Positions 18,801-25,534 of a stretch of 64,000 nt of DNA are shown one piece after another. The notes beneath the pieces were generated by a model that worked only from the letters and a program-made list of their open reading frames with translations, ran no database searches and had not been told where the DNA came from. The stretch spans positions 1,924,327 to 1,988,326 of the forward strand of contig NZ_VUOC01000004.1 in assembly GCF_008386695.1 (NCBI RefSeq), in the 5' to 3' direction. This DNA comes from Chitinophaga agrisoli. Lineage in GTDB: Bacteria; Bacteroidota; Bacteroidia; Chitinophagales; Chitinophagaceae. The translations under genes and the position numbers were made by a program. Numbering within the stretch: the first letter of the stretch is position 1; each line of letters starts with the position of its first letter.

Positions 18801-19277
18801 TTCTGCCCTATAACGGCCTTTTTCATTGGTGGGAAAACCTTTGCCGTTGATGATCACGATAGCCCCGATAAGCGGTTCTTTGGTTTTAGCATCATATACG
18901 ATGCCCTCCAGTACGCCCGGGGCGGCCGTTTTTTTTACGGTCAATGTTCCGTCCTCCGTAATGCCGGCAGTCAGTCCTGTACCTCTTAAAATGCGCTCCA
19001 GCACCTGATCTACGGGCATGTTCACCACGTTGAGCGAGATGGTCTTGTCTGGCAGCAGGTCTGTATTATAGGCAATACCCAGTTTAGCCTGGGCGGCTAC
19101 ATCCGCCAGCGCCTGCCGGATAGTGACAGCCGGCTTATTGAGCGTAATGGGACGTTTATCCTGCGATTGCTGCAGTGGCGGCATAGCAAAGGCATACGCA
19201 GCCTGCTGCGGGTATAGCCACAGGTATGCGCATAACAGTCCGTAAAAGCAATACTGTTTAGTACGTTTTAATTGCAT
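15831..19277 (-). CDS. TonB-dependent receptor with STN domain
   Basis: A 1148-residue outer-membrane receptor. After the signal peptide there is an STN (secretin/TonB N-terminal) domain at about 45-115 (TIRQALADVAAQAKLGIAYN, VDQVLERILRGTGL). STN receptors signal through FecR to an ECF sigma factor, and both genes are directly upstream. Next come a carboxypeptidase-regulatory-like domain (about 120-205), a plug (about 215-330, with VAVRGLGDRSVVAELNG and ADASAGLVELKTKS) and a barrel ending SLGLTYKLF. The plug looks like the general TonB receptor type rather than SusC, and no SusD gene follows. The transported ligand is unknown. It lies 39 bases downstream of FecR. Confidence 0.9.
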   Translation of the reverse strand: MQLKRTKQYCFYGLLCAYLWLYPQQAAYAFAMPPLQQSQDKRPITLNKPAVTIRQALADVAAQAKLGIAYNTDLLPDKTISLNVVNMPVDQVLERILRGTGLTAGITEDGTLTVKKTAAPGVLEGIVYDAKTKEPLIGAIVIINGKGFPTNEKGRYRAEVPAGPYEVEIRYIGFVTKKLKAVVKESATVQLNITLQSSATALREVKVEARRRVGNEIALLNERKNAAVVSDGISAQNIERTASITTTQALQRVTGVTITDDKYVAVRGLGDRSVVAELNGARLSSANPDRSAVPLDLVPAALLDNVTVYKTISPDRPADASAGLVELKTKSIPDSLIVEFTAQGGFNSNVGLGGKYNSFYNSDLGFLGQKVQTHNLSQDFKNLEKQYPGGLVQIQDMFIQSRNSPAAAAEAMRVSRIMQSFDPVLTTSHRKADPNQLYTVSLGNTYRLKHDRAIGIVASANYYQRTEDIYDAERNQYSLFQGVVTGNKSIFSPLHIPNFITPAYPRLGKYLSYRENVGKKTLNYGGLVGVTYRFNARNEIQAQFMGTRGAEAEGSSLTGSWQNTGLSFPVYNEINQLRQSYRTFDTYNLQGEHQLFNTGWSPKLSYNLSSSRSSQNDPDFRSSDVALYRTTRFQDPNGVGIGTDTYAFVTGLVHGVGGDNTNVIIADPNGRQYRKLEENNYYGKADLVQPFRIGKLEQLFKIGVNYLRRERDFTENILGLPGTSLGGGNIQVMNQVNGDLDKIVSPSYIGLQSASGYDEEGKPRVGGFLYQIRKAPNNYTGTYETKAFYAMMDAHIMPSLRLIGGVRFESTEIHAHVDTANVFIPSNLNAVTGYAQKISNSTNRPNTSYVEDYKPYYSVNLVYTYHSDMNFRMAYSTSLARPELRELTNIYEFDPFQFAVIGGNPDLKNQLTRNLDFRWEWFTGPGEVLAASVFGKIIEHPLQRVFIYHSQGNESTSPEFPLIIFQNDPNKGHVYGVELEARRDLGKLWRPLHHLFIGANLLLDVSTIDKNPERLDAARINDRSAPATSPVFEQAPYSINTYLDYDNSATGTNITASFNMVGARLIQVQLDGTPDLYDRPTPVLDLVFSQKLSRRFVVKGFAKNVLNPAFRQVYTNPGNNGKYHGETYIYRQYYKGSEFSLGLTYKLF

Positions 19278-19316
19278 AGAAACCTTATTTCAAAAAAATG
19301 ATGTTGGCCGGTAAGA

Positions 19317-20276
19317 TTATTGGCGGGCGTTTATGATTGTTATTACTCCTTGTTGTTCTACATAGTCCAGGTCAAGGGATTGGCAGATAACGCGCAGCAC
19401 ATCATGCAGCGGCGCCCTGCGATACTGTAAGGTAAGGTGCAGTGTTTCCATTTCCCGTTGCTGCAACTTCACAGGTACATGATAGATGTTCTCCAGTTCC
19501 CTGGCCACCTGTTTTAAGGACGTGCCATCGAAAGCAATACGGCCACTGATCCAGCTCATGTAATTGGTAACATTGGAATGCGCATAGTGTAACGGCGCGC
19601 TGTTGTTGTTTAATTCGCCTGCTTCGCCGGCAGCCAGCAGCACCGCAGGGCCATTCTCCTGTAGTTTGTTGCGTAAGGAGATTAAACCATCCCGTACGGC
19701 TACTATCACGCTGAAATCCGGACGATGCACCGCTACGTTAAAACTGGTGCCCAGTACGGTAATAGCGGCTTTCCCGGCATTCACGATAAAGGGATGCGCC
19801 GCGTTTTTGGTTACTTCAAAAAAGGCCTCCCCTTCGAGCATTACTTCGCGGCGCGGTCCTGTTTCATACCTGCTGGTATAGGTAAGGGACGAGTTCTCAT
19901 TCAGGCGGACCACGGAGCCATCTGTGAGTTTCACCATTTTTGATTCTCCCCGTTCAGTGGCAATAGTGAAGTGTTGCACCGGGCGGTACCAGATAGCGAA
20001 TATCCCGATCAATAATACGGCTGCGGCAGCAGCTGCGGGCACTGCCCAATGCAGGCGCCTGCGTTTGCCGGTTTTCTGTGGCATTACATGATGGTGCAGG
20101 CGTTCCCCAATACGGCCCATGGCTTCGCTGATCTCTTCTTTAGAGAGGTCTGGCGTGTTGCCTGGCTGATACGTATTAAACCATGCATCAAACCGTTCTT
20201 TGGCGGCAGGATCATTGTTCCCTGCCAGGTATTCTTCCATTAAACGGCGCATGCGGTCCTTCTCCTGCTGATCCAT
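19317..20276 (-). CDS. FecR-family anti-sigma regulator
   Basis: A 319-residue inner-membrane protein with a cytoplasmic N-terminal part (about 1-75), one transmembrane helix (about 77-97, Ala-rich) and a periplasmic FecR domain. Typical strings are ERGESKMVKLTDGSVVRLNENS, REVMLEGEAFFEV and FIVNAGKAAITVLGTSFNV, with a C-terminal STN-like part (HLTLQYRRAPLHDVLRVI). It holds the ECF sigma factor in check and relays the state of the STN receptor. It lies 85 bases after the sigma gene and 39 before the receptor. Confidence 0.95.
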   Translation of the reverse strand: MDQQEKDRMRRLMEEYLAGNNDPAAKERFDAWFNTYQPGNTPDLSKEEISEAMGRIGERLHHHVMPQKTGKRRRLHWAVPAAAAAAVLLIGIFAIWYRPVQHFTIATERGESKMVKLTDGSVVRLNENSSLTYTSRYETGPRREVMLEGEAFFEVTKNAAHPFIVNAGKAAITVLGTSFNVAVHRPDFSVIVAVRDGLISLRNKLQENGPAVLLAAGEAGELNNNSAPLHYAHSNVTNYMSWISGRIAFDGTSLKQVARELENIYHVPVKLQQREMETLHLTLQYRRAPLHDVLRVICQSLDLDYVEQQGVITIINARQ

Positions 20277-20361
20277 ATATTGTTTAACAAGTGTTTTAAC
20301 CCGTGTCCCAGATATAGGATGCAGTTTTTTTCAGGTGGTACTACGCGGGATAAAAAAAATG

Positions 20362-20931
20362 CTAAAAAAAGAAGTAGGTGATGTGTTTTAGTTCCTTGCG
20401 AATGATGGTGAGGGCTTTGGTGAGCTGGTTCTTAACGGTTTGGTCTGCAATATCGAGACGGCCGGCGATCTCTTTTACGGAGAGGTCCTGCTGGCGGCTC
20501 ATAATAAAGATCTCCCTGCATTTTTCCGGGAGTGCGTCAATAGTGGCAGAGAGCCTGGTTTCCAGGTCCTTGGCATATAAATGATCTGCTGTTCCGGCCT
20601 TGTCGCCTACTTCCACCGCCATCATTTCTTCTATAAATACGGTTTTGGATGTGGCCGAAGAGCGGAAATACTGCAAGATCTCATTGCGGAGCATTTTAAA
20701 TAAGTAACCGGCTACATTTGACTGGATCTCTATCTGTTCCCGTTTTTCCCAGAACTTAATAAATACATCGTGTACCAGCTCCTCCGCAATTTCTTTACTC
20801 TGTAGTTTGTTGGCCGCTAACAGGTATAGCTGTGCAGCGTACCTGTTATATAAGGTCTCGTAGGCCTTGTGCTGGTGTAATTTCATCTCAGCAACAAGTT
20901 GCAGATCACTTACCTCTGAGTGTGATTCCAT
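20362..20931 (-). CDS. ECF RNA polymerase sigma factor (FecI-like)
   Basis: A 189-residue ECF sigma factor. Region 2 is at about 15-90 (YETLYNRYAAQLYLLA, AEELVHDVFIKFWEKRE) and region 4 at about 115-180 (LPEKCREIFIMSRQQDLSVKEIA, then TVKNQLTKAL as the recognition helix). It is the first gene of the 16-kb minus-strand operon and should direct transcription of the downstream receptor/FAS1 genes when FecR is triggered. The upstream stretch 20932-21202 holds a G-quadruplex motif and a terminator, and no further gene. Confidence 0.95.
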   Translation of the reverse strand: MESHSEVSDLQLVAEMKLHQHKAYETLYNRYAAQLYLLAANKLQSKEIAEELVHDVFIKFWEKREQIEIQSNVAGYLFKMLRNEILQYFRSSATSKTVFIEEMMAVEVGDKAGTADHLYAKDLETRLSATIDALPEKCREIFIMSRQQDLSVKEIAGRLDIADQTVKNQLTKALTIIRKELKHITYFFF

Positions 20932-21031
20932 GACAGCGGGCTAATTTTCCGTAAAACTATCAGGTGGTTTTAATTTGAAGGGAATATTTGGGTTAACGTA
21001 TTGTTACGTTTTGGGAGAGGGGGAATGAGGA

Positions 21032-21050
21032 GGGTTTGGGAGGGTTTGGG
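21032..21050 (+). other. G-quadruplex motif upstream of the sigma gene
   Basis: GGGTTTGGGAGGGTTTGGG is a perfect four-tract G-quadruplex motif with loops of 3, 1 and 3 on the plus strand, inside a G-rich stretch from 21012. It lies about 100 bases upstream of the sigma start. Folding is inferred from the pattern only. Confidence 0.5.
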
Positions 21051-21056
21051 AGGATT

Positions 21057-21084
21057 AAAAAAGGCCGCCCGATGAGCGGCCTTT
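21057..21084 (-). terminator. rho-independent terminator of the permease gene
   Basis: AAAGGCCGC (21060-21068) pairs with GCGGCCTTT (21076-21084) around a 7-base loop. On the minus strand the stem is followed by a T-run, so it ends transcription of the permease gene, though 118 bases beyond its stop codon. Confidence 0.75.
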
Positions 21085-21202
21085 CAAATCTTTATGAAGA
21101 GATCTCATTAGCACCAACCAGAAAATTGTTTTGAATATTTATGGCTGTTATGCAAATATTATAAGCCATCCGGTTGATGGAAACTGTTTTTATTGCTATG
21201 AA

Positions 21203-23623
21203 TTATTCCATGCGCAGGCTTTTCACCGGGTTGGCTATAGCGGCTTTGATGGCCTGCATGCTTACCGTCATTAATGTGATCATCACAGCTGCTACTGCGG
21301 CCAGCAGGAACATCCACCAGGAAAGTGCAATACGATATTCAAAATCCTGCAGCCAACGATCCATCACATACCAGGCAATAGGCGCGGCGGCGATAAAGGC
21401 GATACCCACCAGCTTCAGGAAATCTTTTGACAACAACGATACTATACCGGTTACGGAGGCGCCCAATACTTTGCGGATACCGATCTCCTTATGACGTTGC
21501 CGCGCTGTGAAAGTGGCCAGGCCAAACAGCCCCAGGCAGGCGATAAAGATCGTGAGCCCTGCAAAGATACCGAGGATACGGCCGGTGCTTTGTTCCGCGC
21601 GATAAGTGGCGGTGAAACGCTCGTTCAGGAAGGAATAGGTGAAAGGCGCATCCGGGTTTAATTTGCGCCAGCTGTGCTCCAGATCCGTGAGCAGGCCCGG
21701 GATATTTTTGGTCTTTGTTTTCATGATGAGCGCTCCGTAACCATTGTTAAAAGTCATCATTAACGGGGAGATACGCTCATGCAAAGACCTGAAATGAAAG
21801 TCCTTTACTACACCGATGATGTGATAAGTAGTGCTTACTCCCTCGTTATCTCTATGGGTGAGTGTTTTACCAATGGCCCCACTCCCCCAGCCCATGGCTT
21901 TGACAGCGGTTTCATTCACAATGGCGGCGGAGGAATCTGTGGCAAATTCCTTTGAGAAGTTACGCCCGGCTGCGAGCTGCATACCCAGCGTGGGAATGTA
22001 ATTATTGTCTACCTCATAACGAAGGGTTTTTACCTGCTCCGCCATATCATCCTCATACACAGAAAAGTTATTGCCAAAGCTGGGTCCCGCGGGCAGGTAA
22101 CCAGAGGAAGTAACGTTGGCGATGCGGGCATCCTGCTCCAGCTGTTGCCGCAGTACGGCTACATTCTTATCCCCCAATAGCCAGGTTTCCGGGAGCACCA
22201 GTACCTGGTCCTTATCATAGCCTAGCTTTTTATGCTGGATATAGGACAGCTGTTTGTATACCACCGTGGTGCTTACCATCAATATAATAGAGATAAAGAA
22301 CTGGAACACTACCAGGCTGCTGCGCAGGCCAAAACTGCCTTTAGCGGCGGGCGTTCTGCCTTTTAATACGTTGATGGGCTTGAAAGAAGACAGGAAAAAC
22401 GCGGGATACGCGCCGGCTAGTAATCCCGTGCCTATGGCTAATATTATCAGGGCCGGCGCCAACCAGGTACGGAGCGCCAGACCCAGGGATAAGGTTTTAC
22501 CTGCCAGCTGATTGAACAAAGGCAACGCGCATTGTACCAGCAAGATGGCGAGCAACATAGCCATCAACGTAAGCAGCAAAGATTCCATCAGGAACTGGCC
22601 CATGAGCTGGCCTTTTACTACGCCCATCACTTTGCGGATGCCTACTTCTTTTGAACGATTACCTGCAGCAGCGGTACTAAGGTTCATAAAATTAATGCAG
22701 GCAATGAGCAGCATGAACACAGCAATGGCGCTGAAGATATATACATAGCGGATGTCTCCGCCCGGTTCGATATCGTTGGTAGAACTGGAATGCAGGTGGA
22801 TGTCTGTAAGCGGCTCCAGGAAAATCCCTACATCATTACCACCCGCGCGGAACTGCTGGATACTTACCCCCATGGCACGCTGGATCTGCGGGCCCATGTA
22901 TTTGTCTACCGCGCCGGGGAGTTTGGCTTCCAATTTATGATAGTCGTATCCCTCCGGTAACACCAGGTAAGTATTATAGTTGGAGGTCATCCAGGAATCT
23001 GAACGGGCATCTGCCACCCCCGTCATGGAAGCGAACAGGTCAAAATGGAAATGGGAGTTTTCCGGAACCTTGTCAATAACGCCGGTTACCTTGTAGGCGG
23101 TATGCCAGTTCTTGAACTGGAGTACCTTGCCAATGGGGTCTTCATTACCGAAGTACTTTTGTGCGATGGCTTTGGTGATGACCAGTGTATTGGGCGCAGT
23201 GAGCGCGGTCTTCACATCACCCCGGATCAATGGCAGGGTGAAGACCTGGAAGAAGTTAGGATCTGCATAGGCGAAACCATCTTCCTTGAATGTTTTCCCA
23301 TTATAGGTGATGATGGGCGAGCCGCCGCCGGAAAGGCGGGTAGCTTCCTGTACTTCGGGATAATCGCGTAGCAATGCCTGGGCCACGGGCGGGAAGACAT
23401 TGGCTTCGTTCATTTGTTCCCCCTTTATGTGGCCGCGGAAGACCACACGGACCATGCGGTTGGCTTTTTCGTTGAAACGGTCGTAGCTGAGCTCGTGTTG
23501 GACGAAGAGCAGGATAATGAGACAGGTGGCAATACCGATGGCGAGCCCGGAGATGTTAATGGCGGTAAAGACCTTGTTCCGCCATAGGTTACGGAGCGCG
23601 ATGCGGATGTAATTCTTTAGCAC
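21203..23623 (-). CDS. FtsX/MacB-type ABC transporter permease
   Basis: An 806-residue inner-membrane permease with the layout common in Chitinophaga-type genomes. There is an N-terminal helix (KVFTAINISGLAIGIATCLIILLF), a MacB-type periplasmic domain, a cluster of three helices (about 280-420), a second periplasmic domain, and a final three-helix FtsX domain (about 680-800, with FTARQRHKEIGIRKVLGAS). No ATPase gene is adjacent, so the partner must be elsewhere. These orphan permeases are usually assigned to peptide, macrolide or lipoprotein export; the substrate is unknown. The preceding 412 bases (23624-24036) hold no other gene. Confidence 0.9.
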   Translation of the reverse strand: MLKNYIRIALRNLWRNKVFTAINISGLAIGIATCLIILLFVQHELSYDRFNEKANRMVRVVFRGHIKGEQMNEANVFPPVAQALLRDYPEVQEATRLSGGGSPIITYNGKTFKEDGFAYADPNFFQVFTLPLIRGDVKTALTAPNTLVITKAIAQKYFGNEDPIGKVLQFKNWHTAYKVTGVIDKVPENSHFHFDLFASMTGVADARSDSWMTSNYNTYLVLPEGYDYHKLEAKLPGAVDKYMGPQIQRAMGVSIQQFRAGGNDVGIFLEPLTDIHLHSSSTNDIEPGGDIRYVYIFSAIAVFMLLIACINFMNLSTAAAGNRSKEVGIRKVMGVVKGQLMGQFLMESLLLTLMAMLLAILLVQCALPLFNQLAGKTLSLGLALRTWLAPALIILAIGTGLLAGAYPAFFLSSFKPINVLKGRTPAAKGSFGLRSSLVVFQFFISIILMVSTTVVYKQLSYIQHKKLGYDKDQVLVLPETWLLGDKNVAVLRQQLEQDARIANVTSSGYLPAGPSFGNNFSVYEDDMAEQVKTLRYEVDNNYIPTLGMQLAAGRNFSKEFATDSSAAIVNETAVKAMGWGSGAIGKTLTHRDNEGVSTTYHIIGVVKDFHFRSLHERISPLMMTFNNGYGALIMKTKTKNIPGLLTDLEHSWRKLNPDAPFTYSFLNERFTATYRAEQSTGRILGIFAGLTIFIACLGLFGLATFTARQRHKEIGIRKVLGASVTGIVSLLSKDFLKLVGIAFIAAAPIAWYVMDRWLQDFEYRIALSWWMFLLAAVAAVMITLMTVSMQAIKAAIANPVKSLRME

Positions 23624-23703
23624 GTGCGTTTGTTTTTGCTGTTACAAGATAACGGTATTGCAAGGATGGATGCGGGAGGAGGTGCAAATGGGATGCCGGA
23701 GAT

Positions 23704-23726
23704 GGGGAGGGTTGGGGATCAATGGG
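23704..23726 (+). other. G-quadruplex motif upstream of the permease gene
   Basis: Four G-tracts (4, 3, 4 and 3 bases) with loops of 1, 2 and 6 lie on the plus strand, followed closely by GGGAGGGGG at 23731-23739. The whole of about 23665-23790 is G-rich and unlike its surroundings. It sits 80-170 bases upstream of the minus-strand permease start, so it would be C-rich in that leader transcript. Confidence 0.45.
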
Positions 23727-23970
23727 TTGCGGGAGGGGGAGTGTCCGGAATGGGACGGTTGGTGTGCGGTTTTGGAGGGGATGGTGTGAGGCGATGGCAG
23801 AATGGCTTAGAATTGTCTACAGTTAGCATCATGCAAATATCATCCATAGTCTGTTGCGGGGTAGCCTGGTGTTATTCTTCTCATTACAGGTATCGTGTGG
23901 TGGTTTATTGGAGAAAATGGCCTGTTAGCGGCATTCTCCGAAGACATTAAAAAAAATTTAGGGGCAAAAG

Positions 23971-24000
23971 TTTGTTATTTACAAACAATTCCTATCTTTG
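23971..24000 (+). promoter_or_regulatory. promoter of the tRNA-Gly gene
   Basis: TTTG at 23971-23974 and TATCTTTG at 23993-24000, 18 bases apart, match the Bacteroidota -33/-7 pattern (TTTG / TAnnTTTG). Transcription would start near 24006, about 30 bases before tRNA-Gly, and could include tRNA-Leu. Confidence 0.75.
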
Positions 24001-24036
24001 CAATCCCAACAAAAAACAGCTCTTTAAAAATAACAA

Positions 24037-24109
<73 letters not shown>

Positions 24110-24196
24110 CATAAGCAGGGTTCCAAATTGCGCAAGCGGTTTGGAATTTTTGTTTAAGGTTCTTTTAGATTGATTATCTTTAATTGATCTAGGTAC

Positions 24197-24282
24197 ACCC
24201 GGGTGGTGGAACTGGTAGACACGCGGGACTTAAAATCCCGTTCCCCGCAACGGGAGTGTGGGTTCAACTCCCATCCCGGGTA
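24197..24282 (+). tRNA. tRNA-Leu (anticodon TAA)
   Basis: An 86-base class II tRNA. Acceptor ACCCGGG (24197-24203) pairs with CCCGGGT (24275-24281), the anticodon loop CTTAAAA carries TAA, and a long variable arm (GTTCCCCGCAACGGGA) marks a leucine tRNA. CCA is not encoded. Its last bases are duplicated at 25422-25437, marking it as the integration site of the islet between. Confidence 0.96.
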
Positions 24283-24340
24283 CGAAATGAAGCTGGCGCT
24301 TCGAATTAATTGAAAAGGCATCGCGAGCGCGGTGCCTTTT
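24268..24340 (+). repeat. left direct repeat (tRNA-Leu 3' end, attL-like)
   Basis: This 73-base segment covers the 3' end of tRNA-Leu, the small hairpin TGAAGC-TGGC-GCTTCG and a terminator hairpin (24314-24340, AAAAGGCATCGCG stem with T-run). It is repeated at 25422-25494 with about seven differences. The first 16 bases, CTCCCATCCCGGGTAC, are identical in both copies and are the likely crossover core. Confidence 0.8.
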
Positions 24341-25333
24341 TTAATTATAGTCGTTTATTAGACTAACAACCACCTGCACAATAACCTCCTTTTCATCCGG
24401 ATTGCTTTCCGCAATCATAAGTGTAAGCGCTACAAGCGCATTATCAGCAATTCGCTTGGTTCCATCCAAGCGATATAGAATATTATTCTTTTCAAGGAAC
24501 CAAACGAATAGGAAAGCAGCAATTCGCTTGTTCCCATCTGAAAATGAATGGTTTTTAACAACAAAGTATAAAAGATTTGCAGCCTTTTCCTCAACGCTGG
24601 GGTATAGCTCCTGACCTCCAAAAGTTTGATAAATTGTAGCTATAGAACTGCGGAATGATTCATCTTTTTCATTTCCAAATAAACCGCTTCCTCCAAACTT
24701 ATTTGCTAATCCATGAATTGCTTTCATTGCATCTTCATAGGTAGCAATGAAAATTTGCCGAATATGGATCGCCTCAATTATGAGTGTGCGATGATCATAT
24801 TTATCCAATATGTCCAGAGCATAAGTGTAATCAGTAAGTACCTTAAGCAGTCCATTTGCTTCATCAGACGACAACTCACTATTATCCAGCACGTTGCCCA
24901 TTAATCGCACGGTTTGTTTAAGTATCTCAAACCGGCCATTTTTTTCCTGCAGGCGTTTTTCATTCAGGGAGTATCCTTTGATGAGGTATTCTTTTAAAAC
25001 CTTGTTAGCCCAAATGCGAAATTGCGTTCCCCGGATGGAATTGACACGGTAGCCAACAGAAATAATCATATCAAGATTATAATGTTCTAACTCCCTCGTA
25101 ACAATTCTCCTACCCTCTTTTTGAACTGTTCGGAAAATCCGAACAGTTGCTTCCTTATTTAACTCATTTGAATTAAATATATGTTTAATATGCTCACTTA
25201 TATTAGCCTTGCTACTTTGAAAAAGCGCTACTATCTGCGCTTGTGTAAGCCAGATAGTATCGCTATCAACTGTAACATCAATTGCTGTTTCCCCATCTGC
25301 AGTTTGGTAAATTACAATCTGACTATTTTCCAT
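24341..25333 (-). CDS. RhuM-family protein fused to a Fic/Doc domain
   Basis: A 330-residue fusion. The N-terminal RhuM-like part (about 1-125) has IWLTQAQIVALFQSSKANI, EATVRIFRTVQKEGRR and LDMIISVGYRVNSIRGTQFR. The C-terminal part (about 160-320) is a Fic/Doc domain with H262-SFSDGNKR-270. In Fic proteins this loop binds the nucleotide and its His is catalytic for AMPylation or, in Doc, phosphorylation. The target is unknown and no antitoxin gene is adjacent. The gene is visibly more AT-rich than its surroundings and is the only gene between the two tRNA-Leu-derived repeats, consistent with acquisition by integration. Its stop codon abuts the left repeat. Confidence 0.88.
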   Translation of the reverse strand: MENSQIVIYQTADGETAIDVTVDSDTIWLTQAQIVALFQSSKANISEHIKHIFNSNELNKEATVRIFRTVQKEGRRIVTRELEHYNLDMIISVGYRVNSIRGTQFRIWANKVLKEYLIKGYSLNEKRLQEKNGRFEILKQTVRLMGNVLDNSELSSDEANGLLKVLTDYTYALDILDKYDHRTLIIEAIHIRQIFIATYEDAMKAIHGLANKFGGSGLFGNEKDESFRSSIATIYQTFGGQELYPSVEEKAANLLYFVVKNHSFSDGNKRIAAFLFVWFLEKNNILYRLDGTKRIADNALVALTLMIAESNPDEKEVIVQVVVSLINDYN

Positions 25334-25421
25334 TAAAACTTCTTATTATTCAGCGTTAACTTATCAATAAACACAAGGTCGTTAAAAGTTAGTAAATCAG
25401 AACTAATTTGGTTAGATAATT

Positions 25422-25494
25422 CTCCCATCCCGGGTACAAAATGAAGCTAGCGCTTCAAATTAATTAAAAGGCATCGCGAGAGCGGCGCCTTTTT
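25422..25494 (+). repeat. right direct repeat (tRNA-Leu 3' end, attR-like)
   Basis: The second copy of the 24268-24340 segment starts with the same 16 bases and repeats the small hairpin (TGAAGC-TAGC-GCTTCA) and the terminator (AAAAGGCATCGCG stem followed by TTTTT), with about 91% identity. The sequence before it does not match tRNA-Leu, so only the 3' end of the tRNA is duplicated. It also serves as terminator for the minus-strand gene ending at 25535. Confidence 0.8.
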
Positions 25495-25534
25495 GTTTTA
25501 TCCTATACCTGGGATATATTACTTAATCTCAATT

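Noticed and set aside
17991-18989. 332-codon plus-strand open frame
   Set aside because: It is antisense to the STN-TonB receptor, whose domains are fully recognisable; the antisense protein has no signal peptide, motif or family pattern and lacks a promoter.
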